The notes: generated by a model not told the origin, from the sequence alone. A stretch of 64,000 bases of DNA from Unio delphinus (GCA_029339505.1 JAQISU010000097.1:3741001-3805000), one strand, 5' to 3'; counted from the stretch's first letter, positions 48,405-60,043 are shown. Numbers and translations are program-made.

Positions 48405-48522
48405 AATCTATACAGAACATCTATACATTATTAGGTCTTTAAGAATCTATACAGAACATCTGTACAGTTATTAGGTCTTTAAGAATCTATACAGAACATC
48501 TGTACAGTTATTAGGTCTTTAA
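48405..48522. repeat. About 44 bp tandem repeat, 3 copies
   Basis: Copies share AATCTATACAGAACATCTGT and TATTAGGTCTTTAAG. It abuts the 3' end of the minus-strand LINE. Confidence 0.92.
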
Positions 48523-48524
48523 GT

Positions 48525-50455
48525 TTGTTCTTGCAGTCGAAAAAGGGGAGGTGTGCTCTGCTGGTGTTGCACTGAGGATGATCTGAGAAGCTGGGTTTTG
48601 AACTTTTTCAAGTTTCTGGAGTAGATGTTGAGACATAAACAGATATAAATGAGTTACACTAGTCCAGTATTGAAAGTACTAATGAACACAAGTGTTTTAG
48701 TGGCATCAACTAAAAGATATTTGTGAATGGCGCTGATGCGTCTCAGCTCAAGATATGCAGCCTTGCATATGTTAATGACATGTTGTTGCAAGGTGAGAGT
48801 ACTGTCTAGAGTAATACCTAGGTTCCGTACTGACTGTGTGAATTTAATGTTGTTGTTGCTGATATTTACTATTTGAGATAAAGGATGTGAATGAGAAAGT
48901 CTTTGTATTGTGGTCAGAATGGCCTCAGTTTTATCATCATTCATCTGCAGCTTGTTACATGTCATCCATGATTTCACATCAGAAATGCGCCTCTCAACTC
49001 CTTAATTGATAGCATCAACTTCAGTTTGGTGGCTAGATTTGTATATGTTGGTGTCATCAGCGTACAATTGGTGAGACACTGAATGTTTATCTATGGCACT
49101 TGAGAGCGGCTGAGTGTATAGAATGAAGAGAACAAATCCAAGAACATTGATCAACTGGGATAGAGTGTACTCCATTGGCATATACACTTTGTTTCCTGTT
49201 GACTAAGTAGTACTTAAACCGCAGTAAGGATGTATTGTGAATGCCAAATACATGCTGGAGACAGTGAAGTAATATATCATGGTCTATTGGGTCAAATGCT
49301 ACAGAGAAATTAAGGAGGGTGAGGACTGTAATCTTTCCACTAACCAAAACTGAAAGAATGTCATCAAATACTTTCAGAAGAGTAGTTTCAGCACTGTGGC
49401 AAGGGCAATATGTAGACTTTACATTGCAAAAAAGACTGTTTTGAATTCAGATGAAATACAGGTTGAGTTTGAACAATTTGTTCTAAGATTTTATTTATGT
49501 GAACGGGAGATCAAAACACTGGGCGGTAGTTCTTTAAATCGTGATGGTCAAGTCAAGTGCTGGTTTCTTCCGCAGAAGCTTTACAATTGCAGCTTTGAAA
49601 AATTATGCGAATTCGCCGAATGAGAGAGAGGTATTTATAACATTAGTTAGTGAAGGCAATATTGGATATAAGCACTCAAGCAGCAGTGATGTTGGAATTA
49701 GATCAAGTTCACATGACTTTGGTGCACTCTTCATTACGATTGTCCGTACTAAAACTATAGAGACAGGCTCAAATGCTGCTAATGAAATTCTGTATCGTAG
49801 CTGTATGATGATGACTAGTCAGTTGAAATTGTGTTGTCAAGCCTATCTCTAAATGGGTTTTTCCTTGTCACGGAAGAAATTTGCAAAAAGGTCTGGAAGG
49901 TCTACTGGAGAGAAAGTAGTTGGAAGAGGTGTACATTGGATCTTTGACATTAGTTTCTTAGTGATCTCGAAGTGCTCTTTGGAGCTGCAACTCTCCGAGA
50001 TCTTAGTACTGTAGTGGGATAATTTGGCTAAATCGACTATGTTGTGAAGTTCTTTGTAGCGGCTTCATAGATTTGTTTATGAATAGTAAGTCTGGTGGAA
50101 AGCCAAAGCCTCTCTGCTTTACGGTGGTCTATTGTAGCAGCGCGAAGCTGGTCTCTAACACTGCTATACCACGGAGAACACGTTTGAATTGATAATCTGC
50201 ACTAGGTGGCTGGGGCGTGTTTTTCAAGCAATTAAGTCAGACAGTTATCGAGTTGTTCTGCTGTAGTAGGTAAGCAAGTTGTTACGTTTGCTTGGATGTC
50301 ATGAATTAGTTTATTCTATTTATCATACGGAGGTTTATCAAATTAGCAAATAGAGGTGGAGGGTTAGGGACTGATACTTTATTTAGATGGCATATAATGC
50401 AGATCTCCGTATTTTCCTCTTTCATACTGATGTGATAGAGCGAGATTACCTCATG
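48525..50455 (-). mobile_element. Decayed LINE: endonuclease end, RT and C-terminus
   Basis: Minus-strand order is right for a LINE ORF2 of Jockey/Nimb-like type. At about 50230-50040 comes the EN-RT linker (LLEKHAP, SPWYSSVRDQLRAATIDHRK, RLTIHKQIYEAATKNF). Then LKNYRPV near 49540, NFSVAFDPIDHDILLHCLQH at about 49320-49250 (RT motif A), the YADDTNIYKS catalytic box at about 49070, LQMNDDKTEAILT at about 48945, VRNLGITLDSTLTLQQHV at about 48830, and AYLELRRISAIHKYLL near 48750. Stops and frame changes break it into short frames. The 5' part of the endonuclease is missing: the copy stops where the inverted-repeat element begins at 50455. Confidence 0.85.
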
Positions 50456-50993
50456 GTGACCCGTCAAAAGAGCGCACGACAAAAGAGCGCCGACAAAAGA
50501 GCGTAGACATAAGAGTGCTGACATAAGGGCGAAGACAAAAGAGCGCCGACAAAAGAGCGCGGACAATTGGGCGCACTTAAACAAATACTTGATGTACGAT
50601 AAATGAATATGGCAGGGTTAGAAAGGAACTTTAATTTGCGTTCGCTAAGGCTAATACTTGTTTAGATTGAAACAATTGGAGGTACGATCAAACGATATCA
50701 CATCTATTTGTGTTTTCCTATACGATTATACCAGCTTTTTAGTTAAAGGAACTGAACAATTAATTTTTTTTCGCCAATACTTGTTTTTAATGAAGCATAA
50801 AAAGAGTTACCATCAAACGATGCCGTCTGATCTGAGTTAATTTTCTTGTTTCTATTTTTTTTTAAATATTTGTTTCCGATCTTTAGTTTGCGCTCTTATG
50901 TCGGCGCTCTTTTGTCGGCAAATTAGTGCGCTCTTATGTCTGCGCTCTTATGTCGGCGCTCTTTTGTCGTGCGCTCTTTTGACGTGGTGCCCC
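50455..50993. mobile_element. Non-autonomous TIR element (MITE-like) with repetitive ends
   Basis: The left end (50455-50578) is GGTGACCCGTCAAAAGAGCG followed by reiterated GACAAAAGAGCGCC / GACATAAGAG motifs. The right end (50885-50993) is its inverted counterpart, ending GCGCTCTTTTGACGTGGTGC then CCC. About 310 bp of AT-rich internal DNA has no coding capacity. CTCA occurs next to both outer ends (50450 and 50993) and may be a target-site duplication, though one extra T at the left makes it imperfect. Superfamily is uncertain. The 60-92 residue frames here are shadows of the GCGCTCTTTTGTC repeats. Confidence 0.75.
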
Positions 50994-50997
50994 TCAC

Positions 50998-51724
50998 TAT
51001 ATACGGTATTATTCAGTTTTTATCTTCATGCATTGGCATTCAGATATCATACGATGTTTATGCAATGAAACCGACAGCCACAGCTACATGGCTAAGAAAA
51101 CATGCTTTTGATCGACAAGCTATTTTGACCCTCGTGCGGTCTCAGTGAAGATGAACTTCTTTTGGCGTTCGCCTTGGGCGAGAAGCTCTTTTGGTCCCCG
51201 TGCCGCCCTGGGTTAAGATCGACATGCATTTTTTGGTGGTGTTCATCTTGTCTGCTAAGAGCTCGCACACAATGCAATATCTGGTATCCAAGTTGGTTGC
51301 CAATCGATACTCGTTGTAGCAGTTGATGAGGTGAATATGTGTGATACTTTGACAATTTCGTGAATAAATGTCAAGATTTACATGATGGATATTTTAAAAA
51401 GGTGACAGGCTGACAGAAATAGTACGCAAGAAACAACGAACCGGTAATCTATTAGTTCTTTTCGACATCTGTCTACGCTTATATTGTTAGATGTCTAACA
51501 TGTATCAATGCTTTTAAGAAGGAAAGCAGGCGTATATGACATAAGGGAAAAATGGCAAGTGAACTAAAACTATCGGTTTGTTCTTGCTGTGGTTGGGAAT
51601 GAATTATTCTTTTAATGTTCGTATATTGATATATGGTTTGCATTATATTCTCATTTTCTCAAATACATACGCACGCAATGCTGTAAAAATAACCTGATTT
51701 CTAGCTTAAAAGAGAGGGTCAAAG

Positions 51725-51725
<1 letters not shown>
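50998..51725. other. Intergenic, no gene seen
   Basis: An 87-residue minus frame at 51092-51355 has no recognised motif; I could not match it to the missing LINE 5' part. Confidence 0.45.
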
Positions 51726-51727
<2 letters not shown>

Positions 51728-51823
<96 letters not shown>

Positions 51824-51848
51824 TCAACAATAATAATAATAATAACAA
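51728..51848. repeat. (AAT)n microsatellite
   Basis: About 40 AAT trinucleotides with two GAT/ACATCAAC interruptions. The poly-leucine minus frame is an artefact. Confidence 0.98.
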
Positions 51849-51990
51849 TGTAATTCATGACAAAATACAAACCTTAAGCAGAAAATTTGTTTTTTTTAAA
51901 ATAAAAATTCCACAATACACTTATGTTTGCCAAAATGTCTCGGTCACAGCCTCATTAATACCATACTTTTCTGCATGGCAATGACAAACA

Positions 51991-51993
<3 letters not shown>

Positions 51994-52041
<48 letters not shown>
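51994..52041. repeat. (AT)n microsatellite
   Basis: About 48 bp of AT dinucleotides directly adjoining the next minisatellite. Confidence 0.97.
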
Positions 52042-52046
<5 letters not shown>

Positions 52047-52670
52047 CGGAAACGTTTTTTTAATTTACATATACATCGGAAACGTTTTTTATTTACATAT
52101 ACATTGGAAACGTTTGCTCTTTACATATACATCGGAAACGTTTTTATTTACATGCACATCGGAAACGTTTTTTATTTACATATACATCGGAAACGTTTTT
52201 TATTTACATATACATCGGAAACATTTTTCTTTACATATACATCGGAGAGTTTTTTTTATTTACATATACATCGGAAACGTTTTTATTTACATATACATCG
52301 GAAACGTTTTTATTTACATATACATCGGAAACGTTTTTATTTACATATACATCGGAAAGTTTTTTTTATTTACATATACATCGGAAACGTTTTTATTTAC
52401 ATATACATCGGAAACGTTTTTATTTACATATACATCGGAAACGTTTTTATTTACATATACATCGGAAACGTTTTTATTTACATATACATCGGAAAGTTTT
52501 TTTTATTTATATATACATCGGAAAGTTTTTTTTATTTACATATACATCGGAAACGTTTTTATTTACATATACATCGGAAACGTTTTTATTTACATATACA
52601 TCGGAAACGTTTTTATTTACATATACATCGGAAACGTTTTTATTTACATATACATCGGAAACGTTTCATC
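52042..52670. repeat. 27 bp minisatellite, about 22 copies
   Basis: Units contain TTTACATATACATCGGAAAC then GTTTTTA; a few copies read GGAAAGTTTTTTTT. The 27 bp length and lack of stops give two overlapping frames of over 200 residues (IYIYIGNVF or FTYTSETFL repeats), which are artefacts. Confidence 0.97.
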
Positions 52671-52784
52671 TTTCATTCAGAGAAAAATTATTTTGAGGCA
52701 TGGTATCAGTCATAAAAAACTAAGTTGAGGGTAAACATTTATATTTCTGGAAATCCAAAAAATAAATGGACCAATGATGACTCC

Positions 52785-53215
52785 CCTGTAGGATATAATT
52801 TGCCCATCCCAAAAAATCTATATTGATTGCCCCTCCAAAAATAGGTATATAAATTGTCCCTTCGATGAATAGTTATAAATATTGCCCCTCCCAAAATTGT
52901 TATATAAATTGTCCCTCTCAAAATAGTTATATAACTTGCCCTTCTCAAAATAGTTATAAAAATTGCCCCTCCCAAAATAGCTAAATACATTGCCCCTCCC
53001 AAAATAGCTTTGTAAATTGCCCCTCTCAAACAAGTTATATAAATTGGCCTCCCAAATAGTTATATAAATTGCCCCTTACAACATATTTATATAAATTGAT
53101 GCTCCCAATCTAGTTATATAAATTAATTTGCCCTCCCAAAATAGTTATATAAATTGCCCCTAACAAAATAGCTATATAAATTGCCCCTCACAAAATAGCT
53201 ACATACACTGCCCCT
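52785..53215. repeat. About 28 bp minisatellite, about 15 copies
   Basis: Diverged units with TAAATTGCCCCTCCCAAAAT then AGTTATA. Older than the neighbouring 27 bp array judging by divergence. Confidence 0.92.
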
Positions 53216-53224
53216 ATAGGATCA

Positions 53225-53345
53225 GACCAATGTTGTCATATCCTCAAATACAAAGACAAATTTTGTTGGCCAAATTCAGACCAATGACGTCATATCCTCA
53301 AATAGAAAATACAAAGACACATTCTGCTGGCCAAATATCCCAGGC
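53225..53345. repeat. About 60 bp direct duplication
   Basis: CAGACCAATG..GTCATATCCTCAAATA and ACAAAGACA..TT.TG.TGGCCAAAT occur twice in tandem, slightly diverged. Confidence 0.8.
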
Positions 53346-53654
53346 GGCATTTCAAGGATATTTGCACGATATTGTTTACGTAGTTGTTCTTGAGAAGAAT
53401 ATAACGCTTGGAAAAAGAACTGTTTTAATTGGTGAAACTTTCCATACTTTATTTATTAGGGGTTGAATCCCCACAACGAGATATCGAAACATTCGGTAGT
53501 ATGGTTCCGTACATTAGTCGTTTTGACGAAATATAGAAAAACAATAAGTTCGTCAATGCAGCAAGGTATAGAAACATGTCCCGTACATTAGTGCATCATG
53601 GTCCCGTACATTTTGTATCATCGTCCAGTACAGTATTATACTGAAGGGATATAA

Positions 53655-53950
53655 AAGAAACATACAGTGCTACACCACGGTCCCGTACACTCGTATACTG
53701 AAGAGATATAAAGGATACATACAGTATACTATCCCGTACACTCGTATACTGAAGAGATATAAAGGATACATTACAGTATACTATCCCGTACACTCGTATA
53801 CTGAAGAGATATAAAGGATACATACAGTATACTATCCCGTACACTCGTATACTGAAGAGATATAAAGGATACATACAGTATACTATCCCGTACACTCGTA
53901 TACTGAAGAGATATAAAGGATACATACAGTATATTATCCCGTACACTCGT
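53655..53950. repeat. 51 bp minisatellite, 5-6 copies
   Basis: Units contain ACTATCCCGTACACTCGTAT, ACTGAAGAGATATAAAGGAT and ACATACAGT. Length divisible by three gives the minus-strand YVSFISLQYTSVRDSI repeat frames, which are artefacts. Diverged half-units with GTCCCGTACATT extend left to about 53500. Confidence 0.95.
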
Positions 53951-53954
53951 CATC

Positions 53955-54880
53955 ATAGCGAGATACAGACACATTCATTATCACGGCTACATACATTATC
54001 ATCGTAGCGAGATATGGCATAATTCTGTATCATGGTCTCTTACATTCGTCAATGCAATGTGATACAAATTTTATGCAATGTGTTTTAGTAAAAAGAAAGA
54101 AAAAATACCTTGTTATAATTTCTCCCAAATTAAAATTAACCAGTATATATCTAGAGGACTATTCTTAACTCGTATTAAAAACTGAATTCATTGCCAGAAA
54201 TAGTCATCACAATTGCCAAACTGTCAGAAAACCAAACTGAAGATTTTTAAAAAGTAGTGCAAAAGCAGGTTTTTTTTTATAAAACAAAAATTGCTGTAAA
54301 GGTCGACGCTTACTGTGTACAAAACATGTATTTATCTATATCTGGGACAGCAGAGAGAGATGTCTTTAACTGATTATTGGATTTTAATATTTCTGTTTCT
54401 GTGAAAGCATCATCAACTGCTGAACCATAATATTATTACTTTTTATTTTACACTTGAAGGAAATGAACATTATTATCACGTGTTTTAAAATCTGTGTTAA
54501 ATCAATTGTTGACGGCTTTAAAATATAGTTCACATGACGAATATTGTATATTGTTAGGTTTTATGTCAAATCCTTTTACAAAATATTCCATTTCAATTTT
54601 TCATTGTTAAAATGCGCATCTACAAATTTCGGATTTTATTCTCTGTCATGGTTCGTTTTATTTCTAAGTATAGTTATGATTATGATTAGACAGTACGTAC
54701 TAAATGAATCCTTGTTTCGTCGGATTTATTCGGGTGATATTCATTCAGAATAATTTAGATTGTTTGGGTTTTTTTTTGACAATTATTAAAGACAACTTTA
54801 ATTATTACGTATCATGCTCTTAAATTACGATGGAACTGCGCCATCAAAAACTATAATACTGCTGTAAATACTATAACGCC
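53955..54880. other. Intergenic, no gene seen
   Basis: AT-rich; no coding or RNA pattern recognised. Confidence 0.5.
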
Positions 54881-54883
54881 AAC

Positions 54884-55178
54884 CGCTCCGGTAGCCCAGT
54901 GGTTAAAGCGTCCGCCGCGGAAGCGGGAGGTCGTGGGTTCGATCCCTGGCCAAGTTATACCAAAGACAGCTAGTAACAGCTGCCTCGCTTGGCGCTCAGC
55001 ATTAAGATGTTAGTGCTAGGACTGGTCCGCCTGGTGTTAGGATAATGTGACTGGGTGGGACATCATTCTTCAGGTTTGCGGCATGATGCCCCAGTGCTAG
55101 ACATCACTATAAACTGCAGACATCGTAGCGATATGACAAAAAAAATTATTAAAGCTACGTTAAATATCCTAATCAAAC
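54884..55178 (+). mobile_element. SINE family A, full-length
   Basis: tRNA-like head with A box TAGCCCAGTGG (54892-54902) and B box GGTTCGATCC (54936-54945). The body carries GCCTCGCTTGGCGCTCAGCA, CTGGTGTTAGGATAATGTGA and ATGCCCCAGTGCTAGACATC. The 3' end is ATCGTAGCGATATGACAAAA followed by AGCTACGTTAAATATCCTAATC. This is the best reference for the copies at 41150, 44003, 56182, 57645 and 61788. Internal Pol III promoter boxes are intact enough to be transcribed; retroposition would need a partner LINE. Confidence 0.88.
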
Positions 55179-55179
55179 A

Positions 55180-56125
55180 AAAATATACCAGTAGAAAATA
55201 TTTGTATATTTTTTCTACGACAGTTAATTACACAAGAAAATAGTTCGATTATAGATTTAATATAATTAACTGGACATTCGTCTTTCAAGATATATTTATT
55301 TTTAACCTACCGCCATTATCATCATCATCACTATCCACTTTAATGTCATAATTATAAAATTCAAATAATAACGAAAATAGATAATAAGCAGACAAACCGT
55401 GTGGTTGACGTGCATACAATCCATTGCGTAATTCAATATATTCCAAGACGCTGAAACAAGGTCAGCTAAACTTGATGCTCTGTGACCTACAAATGCAGTC
55501 TTGCATATATCTGGTTTTTTTTTCGTTGGCCAAATTCGTTATAGGAAAATATGTCTGTTTACGTAAGTCTAGCTGTTGTGCATCATCCACGTAATAATGA
55601 TTTTCTGGAATCTCTGCAATTTTGTAGCAGGAGCATTATGCACGTGCAACCTACGGCCTATGACCTGATTTTATCCTTATATTTAAAGTGCAAGATGTGG
55701 CCTTAAAGCTGACCGGTCCGGTACATGTTTTTTAGTCCTTGATAAATCATGTCCGTACAGTTGACTAGCATGCCTTTGATAAAGGGTCTGAATGTTACGA
55801 TCGTCTGTAGTTAAGATTTGCAGCACGAATTGAGGCGTGAGTTTTGTATAACCAAGTTGCTGATTAGACATGTATAAATAAAACTGGGTGCTTGTTAGAC
55901 TACTTGTTTTCGTGTCGACTTGAATTTGGGACATTCACAGGAACACGTCATTTTAATATATATTGCTGAGCAAAGTGGAATACACAGAGACACGTTTTTG
56001 GACTGCAGGGGTCACTGCAGCACGAGAAGCACGTAACAAGGTAAGTTTTTAAGGTTCATTACTATTTCATGCGTAATGTCTGTCGCTTTCAGTTAAGCCC
56101 TGACATCACAATTGTTTGAATATAT
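55180..56125. other. Mostly empty; possible promoter and first exon at 55868-56040
   Basis: TATAAATA at about 55873 is followed 150 bp later by AAG/GTAAGT at 56038-56046, a consensus 5' splice donor. A purine-rich stretch with CACGAGAAGCACGTAACAAG precedes the donor. This could be the untranslated first exon of a plus-strand gene beyond what can be traced here. No downstream exon was recognised, so support is weak. Confidence 0.22.
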
Positions 56126-56129
56126 GGGT

Positions 56130-56158
56130 GATGTGTGTGTGTGTGTGTGTGTGTGTGG
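56130..56158. repeat. (GT)n microsatellite
   Basis: About 26 bp of GT dinucleotides followed by GGGCGGGAGGG. Confidence 0.95.
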
Positions 56159-56181
56159 GCGGGAGGGATCTGCAGTGTGGG

Positions 56182-56394
56182 AGTTGAGAGTGATGTATGG
56201 GACTGGGGCATCATATTGCAGACATGCAGCATCATGTCTCACTTAGTCACATTATCCTGATACCAGGCCAACCAGTCATAACACTAACATCTTAATGCTG
56301 AGCGCCAAGCGAGGCAGCTGTTTGTACCATTGGTATAAGTCTTTTGAATGACTCAGCCGGGGTTCAAAACCGTAACCTCTGGCATCCGTCTGTT
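56182..56394 (-). mobile_element. SINE family A, truncated copy
   Basis: Minus-strand body with ATCCTGATACCAGGCCAACC, CTTAATGCTGAGCGCCAAGC and a mutated B box (GGTTCAAAACC). The 5' part of the tRNA-like head (A box) is missing or unrecognisable. Confidence 0.83.
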
Positions 56395-57170
56395 AAATTT
56401 TCACTTTGTAACTTAGAGAAATGCATTGTAAGTCGATTTTACTGAACTTAAAGGTTTCTCGTTATTTTTGTTAAATGGTTTAAAAGCTAGAGTCGTAATA
56501 TTTGTAAAGTCATCGATTAATGTTTACAGTAAACATGTTCCTTGCAGATTTCATCGATATAACATCATTTGTTAATTTAAAATATAATAACTCTACGAAC
56601 GATGGGGGCGATAGTTTGTAAAATGACCTGGATGAGATGCTTATTTCATTTTATGATCGAAAGAACATACATTTGAAAGAAAACGATAAAGAAAACGGGT
56701 AGTATACGAGATCTTCCGAAAGCATTAGCTATTTACGACTTGCCGTAAATATTATGGGCTTGTGTTTCCTTGGGGAAAACGGATATTATCTCATTAATTG
56801 TATCATAATGAAAATAATCACTTTCCAACACGCAATTTGGTAGTTGGTAACAGAGTTTATGGTCTTCAACATAGTTAGATTTTATGAATTTTTAAATGGT
56901 CATTCGTCTATTATGTTGTGGAAGATTAGTGATAGTACTTTCTCCTAGACTTTTCGATGTAACGATCCTTCGTTTTGGTTACAGATTCAACGAAATGTTG
57001 CGTGAGAAAATGCAAGCCAACATGTATAGGATATAACGATTTTGGATCCTTGGCTATTTAAGCCTATCCATTTTTCCAAGCAATCAGACTTTAATGTCAG
57101 AAAACATTTTGCGACAGCTGTCTGTAAAGACTCCAAATTCGTAGGTTCCAGCTATTTAGACCATATTGTG
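56395..57170. other. Intergenic, no gene seen
   Basis: No coding or RNA pattern recognised. Confidence 0.5.
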
Positions 57171-57174
57171 CACG

Positions 57175-58022
57175 CAATATAATCTATCATTAAAAGTATT
57201 AAGCAATATACCGTATATAACCCATATGAAAGTATTACGCAATATACCGTATATAGTCCATTATTTAAAGTATTAGGCAAAATACCGTATATACTCCATT
57301 ATTTAAAGTATAAAGCAATGTACCGTATATAATCCAATTATTTAAGGTATTACGCAATATACAGTATAGAATCCATTATTAAAGTGTTAAGCAATATACC
57401 GTATATAATCCATTACGAAAGTATAAAGCAATATAACATATATAATCCATTATTTAAAGTATTAGGCAAAATACCGTATATACTCCATTATTTAAAGTAT
57501 TAAGCAATATACCGTATATAATCCAAATAATAAAGTGTTAGTACATAATCGATTATGAACGTATTACGCAATGTACCGTATATAATCCATTATGAAAGTA
57601 TTACGCAATATACCGTATATAATCAATTATGTTTGATTATTTGATTAAGATTTTCTTAACGTAGCCTAACAATTTGTCAGTCATTTCGCTACGACCCGGC
57701 AGTGAGGCAATTTTATAGTGATGTCTAGCAATGGCACATCATCCTGCAGACATGTATTATGACGTTCCACCCAGTCACAGTATCCTGACACCAGGCCGAC
57801 CAGTCCTTACACTAACTTCTTAATGCTGAGCGTCAAGCAAGGCAGCTGTTAGTACCATTTTTGTGACTCTGCCGGGGTTCGAACCCACGACCTCCCGCTG
57901 CCGCGGCGGACGTTCTAACCACAATGCAACCGGAGCGGTTCCAATAATACCGTATATAATCCATATGAAAGTATTACGCAATATACCGTATATAATCCAT
58001 TATTTGAAGTATTATGTAATGT
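57175..58022. repeat. About 35 bp minisatellite split by a SINE
   Basis: Units contain AAAGTATTACGCAATATACC then GTATATAATCCATTA. About 12 copies lie at 57175-57630 and two more at 57945-58022, with a family A SINE between. The copies on both sides share the same unit, so the SINE landed inside a pre-existing array. Confidence 0.9.
57645..57940 (-). mobile_element. SINE family A, full-length, nested in minisatellite
   Basis: On the minus strand the copy starts AACCGCTCCGGTTGCATTGT (57940 downward), with B box GGGTTCGAACCC at about 57876-57887, body motifs GACTGGTCGGCCTGGTGTCA and GCATTAAGAAGTTAGTGTAA, and 3' end CTACGTTAAGAAAATCTTA. It is almost the same length as the copy at 54884. Confidence 0.87.
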
Positions 58023-58367
58023 TGTTTGCCTTGTCACATTGGCATTATGGATAATGAAAAGCCAGATGAAGCAGCCAAAGCTACTCTTGAGGTCGCCGGT
58101 TTCGTATAATGATTTGATATATAAATCATTATGTTCAATGTATTTTCCAGAATATATGGAATGAAAAATCCACCAACAAATTTCGTAAAATGGAGAGTAC
58201 CATCCATTATATAGAACTGATCACTATAATGGCATTTGCCTATCACGTATGAGAGACACATACTGTCACGATCAACCTCTCGGAGATGGAACTTCAACCA
58301 GAGTGCGATTTTATGTATATTCAATTTATTTTTCAGCACAAGATAGGCTACACATCGCGGCCAGTAT

Positions 58368-58527
58368 TATTGGTGAAGGAAGAACCCGGAAAACACGATA
58401 AGCTACTGGTAAGCTTTCTCACATAAATACATAAGCCGAATTTTAGACTCGAACCCACGCAGACAGGTGAGAAGGCATTGATCCGTAACGGAAAGCACTT
58501 TAGACCACTCGGACATTAGGGGACCCT
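58368..58527 (-). mobile_element. SINE family B, 3' truncated copy
   Basis: Minus strand reads TGTCCGAGTGGTCTAAAGTG (A-box region), TGCGTGGGTTCGAGTCTAAA (B box), then TGTGAGAAAGCTTACCAGTA, parallel to the copy at 43529. The 3' half of the body is absent. Confidence 0.78.
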
Positions 58528-58529
58528 AA

Positions 58530-59205
58530 ATATTTGGAGTTTATTTTATGAGTAATATTTATGAAAACTTTATTAAAATTTAATGTTTTTTCGCATTGTG
58601 CCGGGGACCTAATGGCTGTGTTTAGCCACCTTATAAAATCTAATTTGGGTTCCATAACTGATTGATAGTTTGGATGTCACATTTTGAGGCTGGACGTGAT
58701 GGTTTTGGAATTTTAAACACCGTATTAAAACTAATTTGGGGTAGCGGTGTTGTTCTTTTCCATTTTTGTTCCTCCTTTGAACCCCGGACGAGTCATTCCA
58801 AAGACTTACAAAAATTGTATCAACAGCTACTTCGCTCGCTACTTTCGTAATTTCTACATACTGGCTACAACAGACTTGACGTTCGGTTCCTGTAGTAGAA
58901 AACATTCGATTTTACTCGGGTCTTATCTTTCATCTTGCCTTACAAGTGTCATCATCATAACAAAAATCAAAATGAATCCTGGAAAATATTGGGCATACAT
59001 TTCTGTTTGTTTCTGGTTATTCATATTTTGATTTAAAAGAAAAATATCAGGCCAGACGTATTTTCGTCGCTATCAAAGACAAAGGTCTAAAAGGATCAAG
59101 AAATCTGAGTCAATCACTACTCGAACAAGTCAGATAGCCGTGTTTGATTGGTTAAAAACCAGGGATGACGTCATATATCAATTAGTATTGCAGTTCATCC
59201 AAAAA
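58530..59205. other. Intergenic, no gene seen
   Basis: Overlapping frames of 62-98 residues on both strands at 58609-59031 have no recognised domain and shadow one another. Confidence 0.45.
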
Positions 59206-59209
59206 GTCC

Positions 59210-59365
59210 TTTCCATCTGGCATGCCTTGTTGAACCTGACCAAGTTAACACAATGTGTACTGATGGCTCAAACAGAAGATCGCTTACAGGTGATTGGAAA
59301 TATCAGCAAGACCAATTAGCCTTGCTTGAAGCACATTTCCTTTTGCTTTTAAGTCCAAGACATTT
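59210..59365. repeat. Diverged dispersed repeat, copy 1
   Basis: CTGACCAAGTTAACACAATG and GACCAATTAGCCTTGCTTGA parallel CTAGCAAGGTTAACACCATG and ACCAGTCTAGCTTAAAGAAC at 62200-62330, in the same order and orientation. Nature unknown; possibly an old non-coding transposon. Confidence 0.45.
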
Positions 59366-59514
59366 TATTGAATCGTAGAGGACCAGTTAATTAGTGGTAC
59401 TAAAAAGTATTTCAGACTTGTTGCATGGCTACAAATACTTTTGGTGCATTGTACAGTGATGATAGGCTGAAACATAATTAAGAAAAATAATAATTTGGAC
59501 ATTATTATTAACAC

Positions 59515-59615
59515 ATTTTACATGCACCGGATAGATCGAATCAATTTGTTAGGTAAACACGTTTTACTGATACCGGATAGATTGAATCAGTTTGTTTAGT
59601 AAACACGTTCCTTCT
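59515..59615. repeat. About 53 bp direct duplication
   Basis: ACCGGATAGATCGAATCAAT..GTAAACACG occurs twice in tandem (from 59527 and 59573), a few bases diverged. Confidence 0.8.
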
Positions 59616-59619
59616 TCAA

Positions 59620-60035
59620 GGTTCTCTAACAAAATGTTTAAATCTGCGGTAGTGCGCGCAAATCAATGTTTCAGTTTGTTCTACGTTCAAATCGCTGTTT
59701 ACGGGCATTCGTGATCAGGTCTCGAATTCAAATTACAACAAGACTGCATTTTGTAAATGATAGGGATATTATTACAGTTTGATTTGTGGGCATCAACAGT
59801 CTGCTTAATTGATTTAAGTTTGCAAAAAAGCTGTTTACCATGGGACATTGATAACTTTTGTCTGACAGTTCATGTAAAGTGTAGTTCCCAATGGCATAAC
59901 ACAAGTCTACCAGGACTCAAGTTTGTTCGAACCAGATACCTTTGCTCATGAATCCAGCAAGCTGATACCAGAGTTTCTGATTACGAAGCTGCTTATGTTT
60001 AATCCGTTTACAAATAGAAAATAGTTGGTTCACCA
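59620..60035. other. Intergenic, no gene seen
   Basis: No coding pattern recognised; a 64-residue frame at 59757-59951 has no motif. Confidence 0.45.
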
Positions 60036-60043
60036 TGAAGGCA

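Noticed and set aside
51092..51355. Missing endonuclease part of the LINE
   Set aside because: The 87-residue minus frame shows none of the endonuclease signatures that I know, so I did not join it to the LINE.
52104..52728. Two overlapping reading frames of over 200 residues
   Set aside because: They are translations of a 27 bp minisatellite whose length is a multiple of three; no non-repeat protein sequence is attached.
53596..53974. Minus-strand repeat-protein frames
   Set aside because: Product of a 51 bp tandem repeat.
54884..54955. A functional tRNA gene
   Set aside because: A and B boxes are present, but the sequence continues into a repeated body shared with other loci, and the acceptor stem does not close; it is a SINE head.
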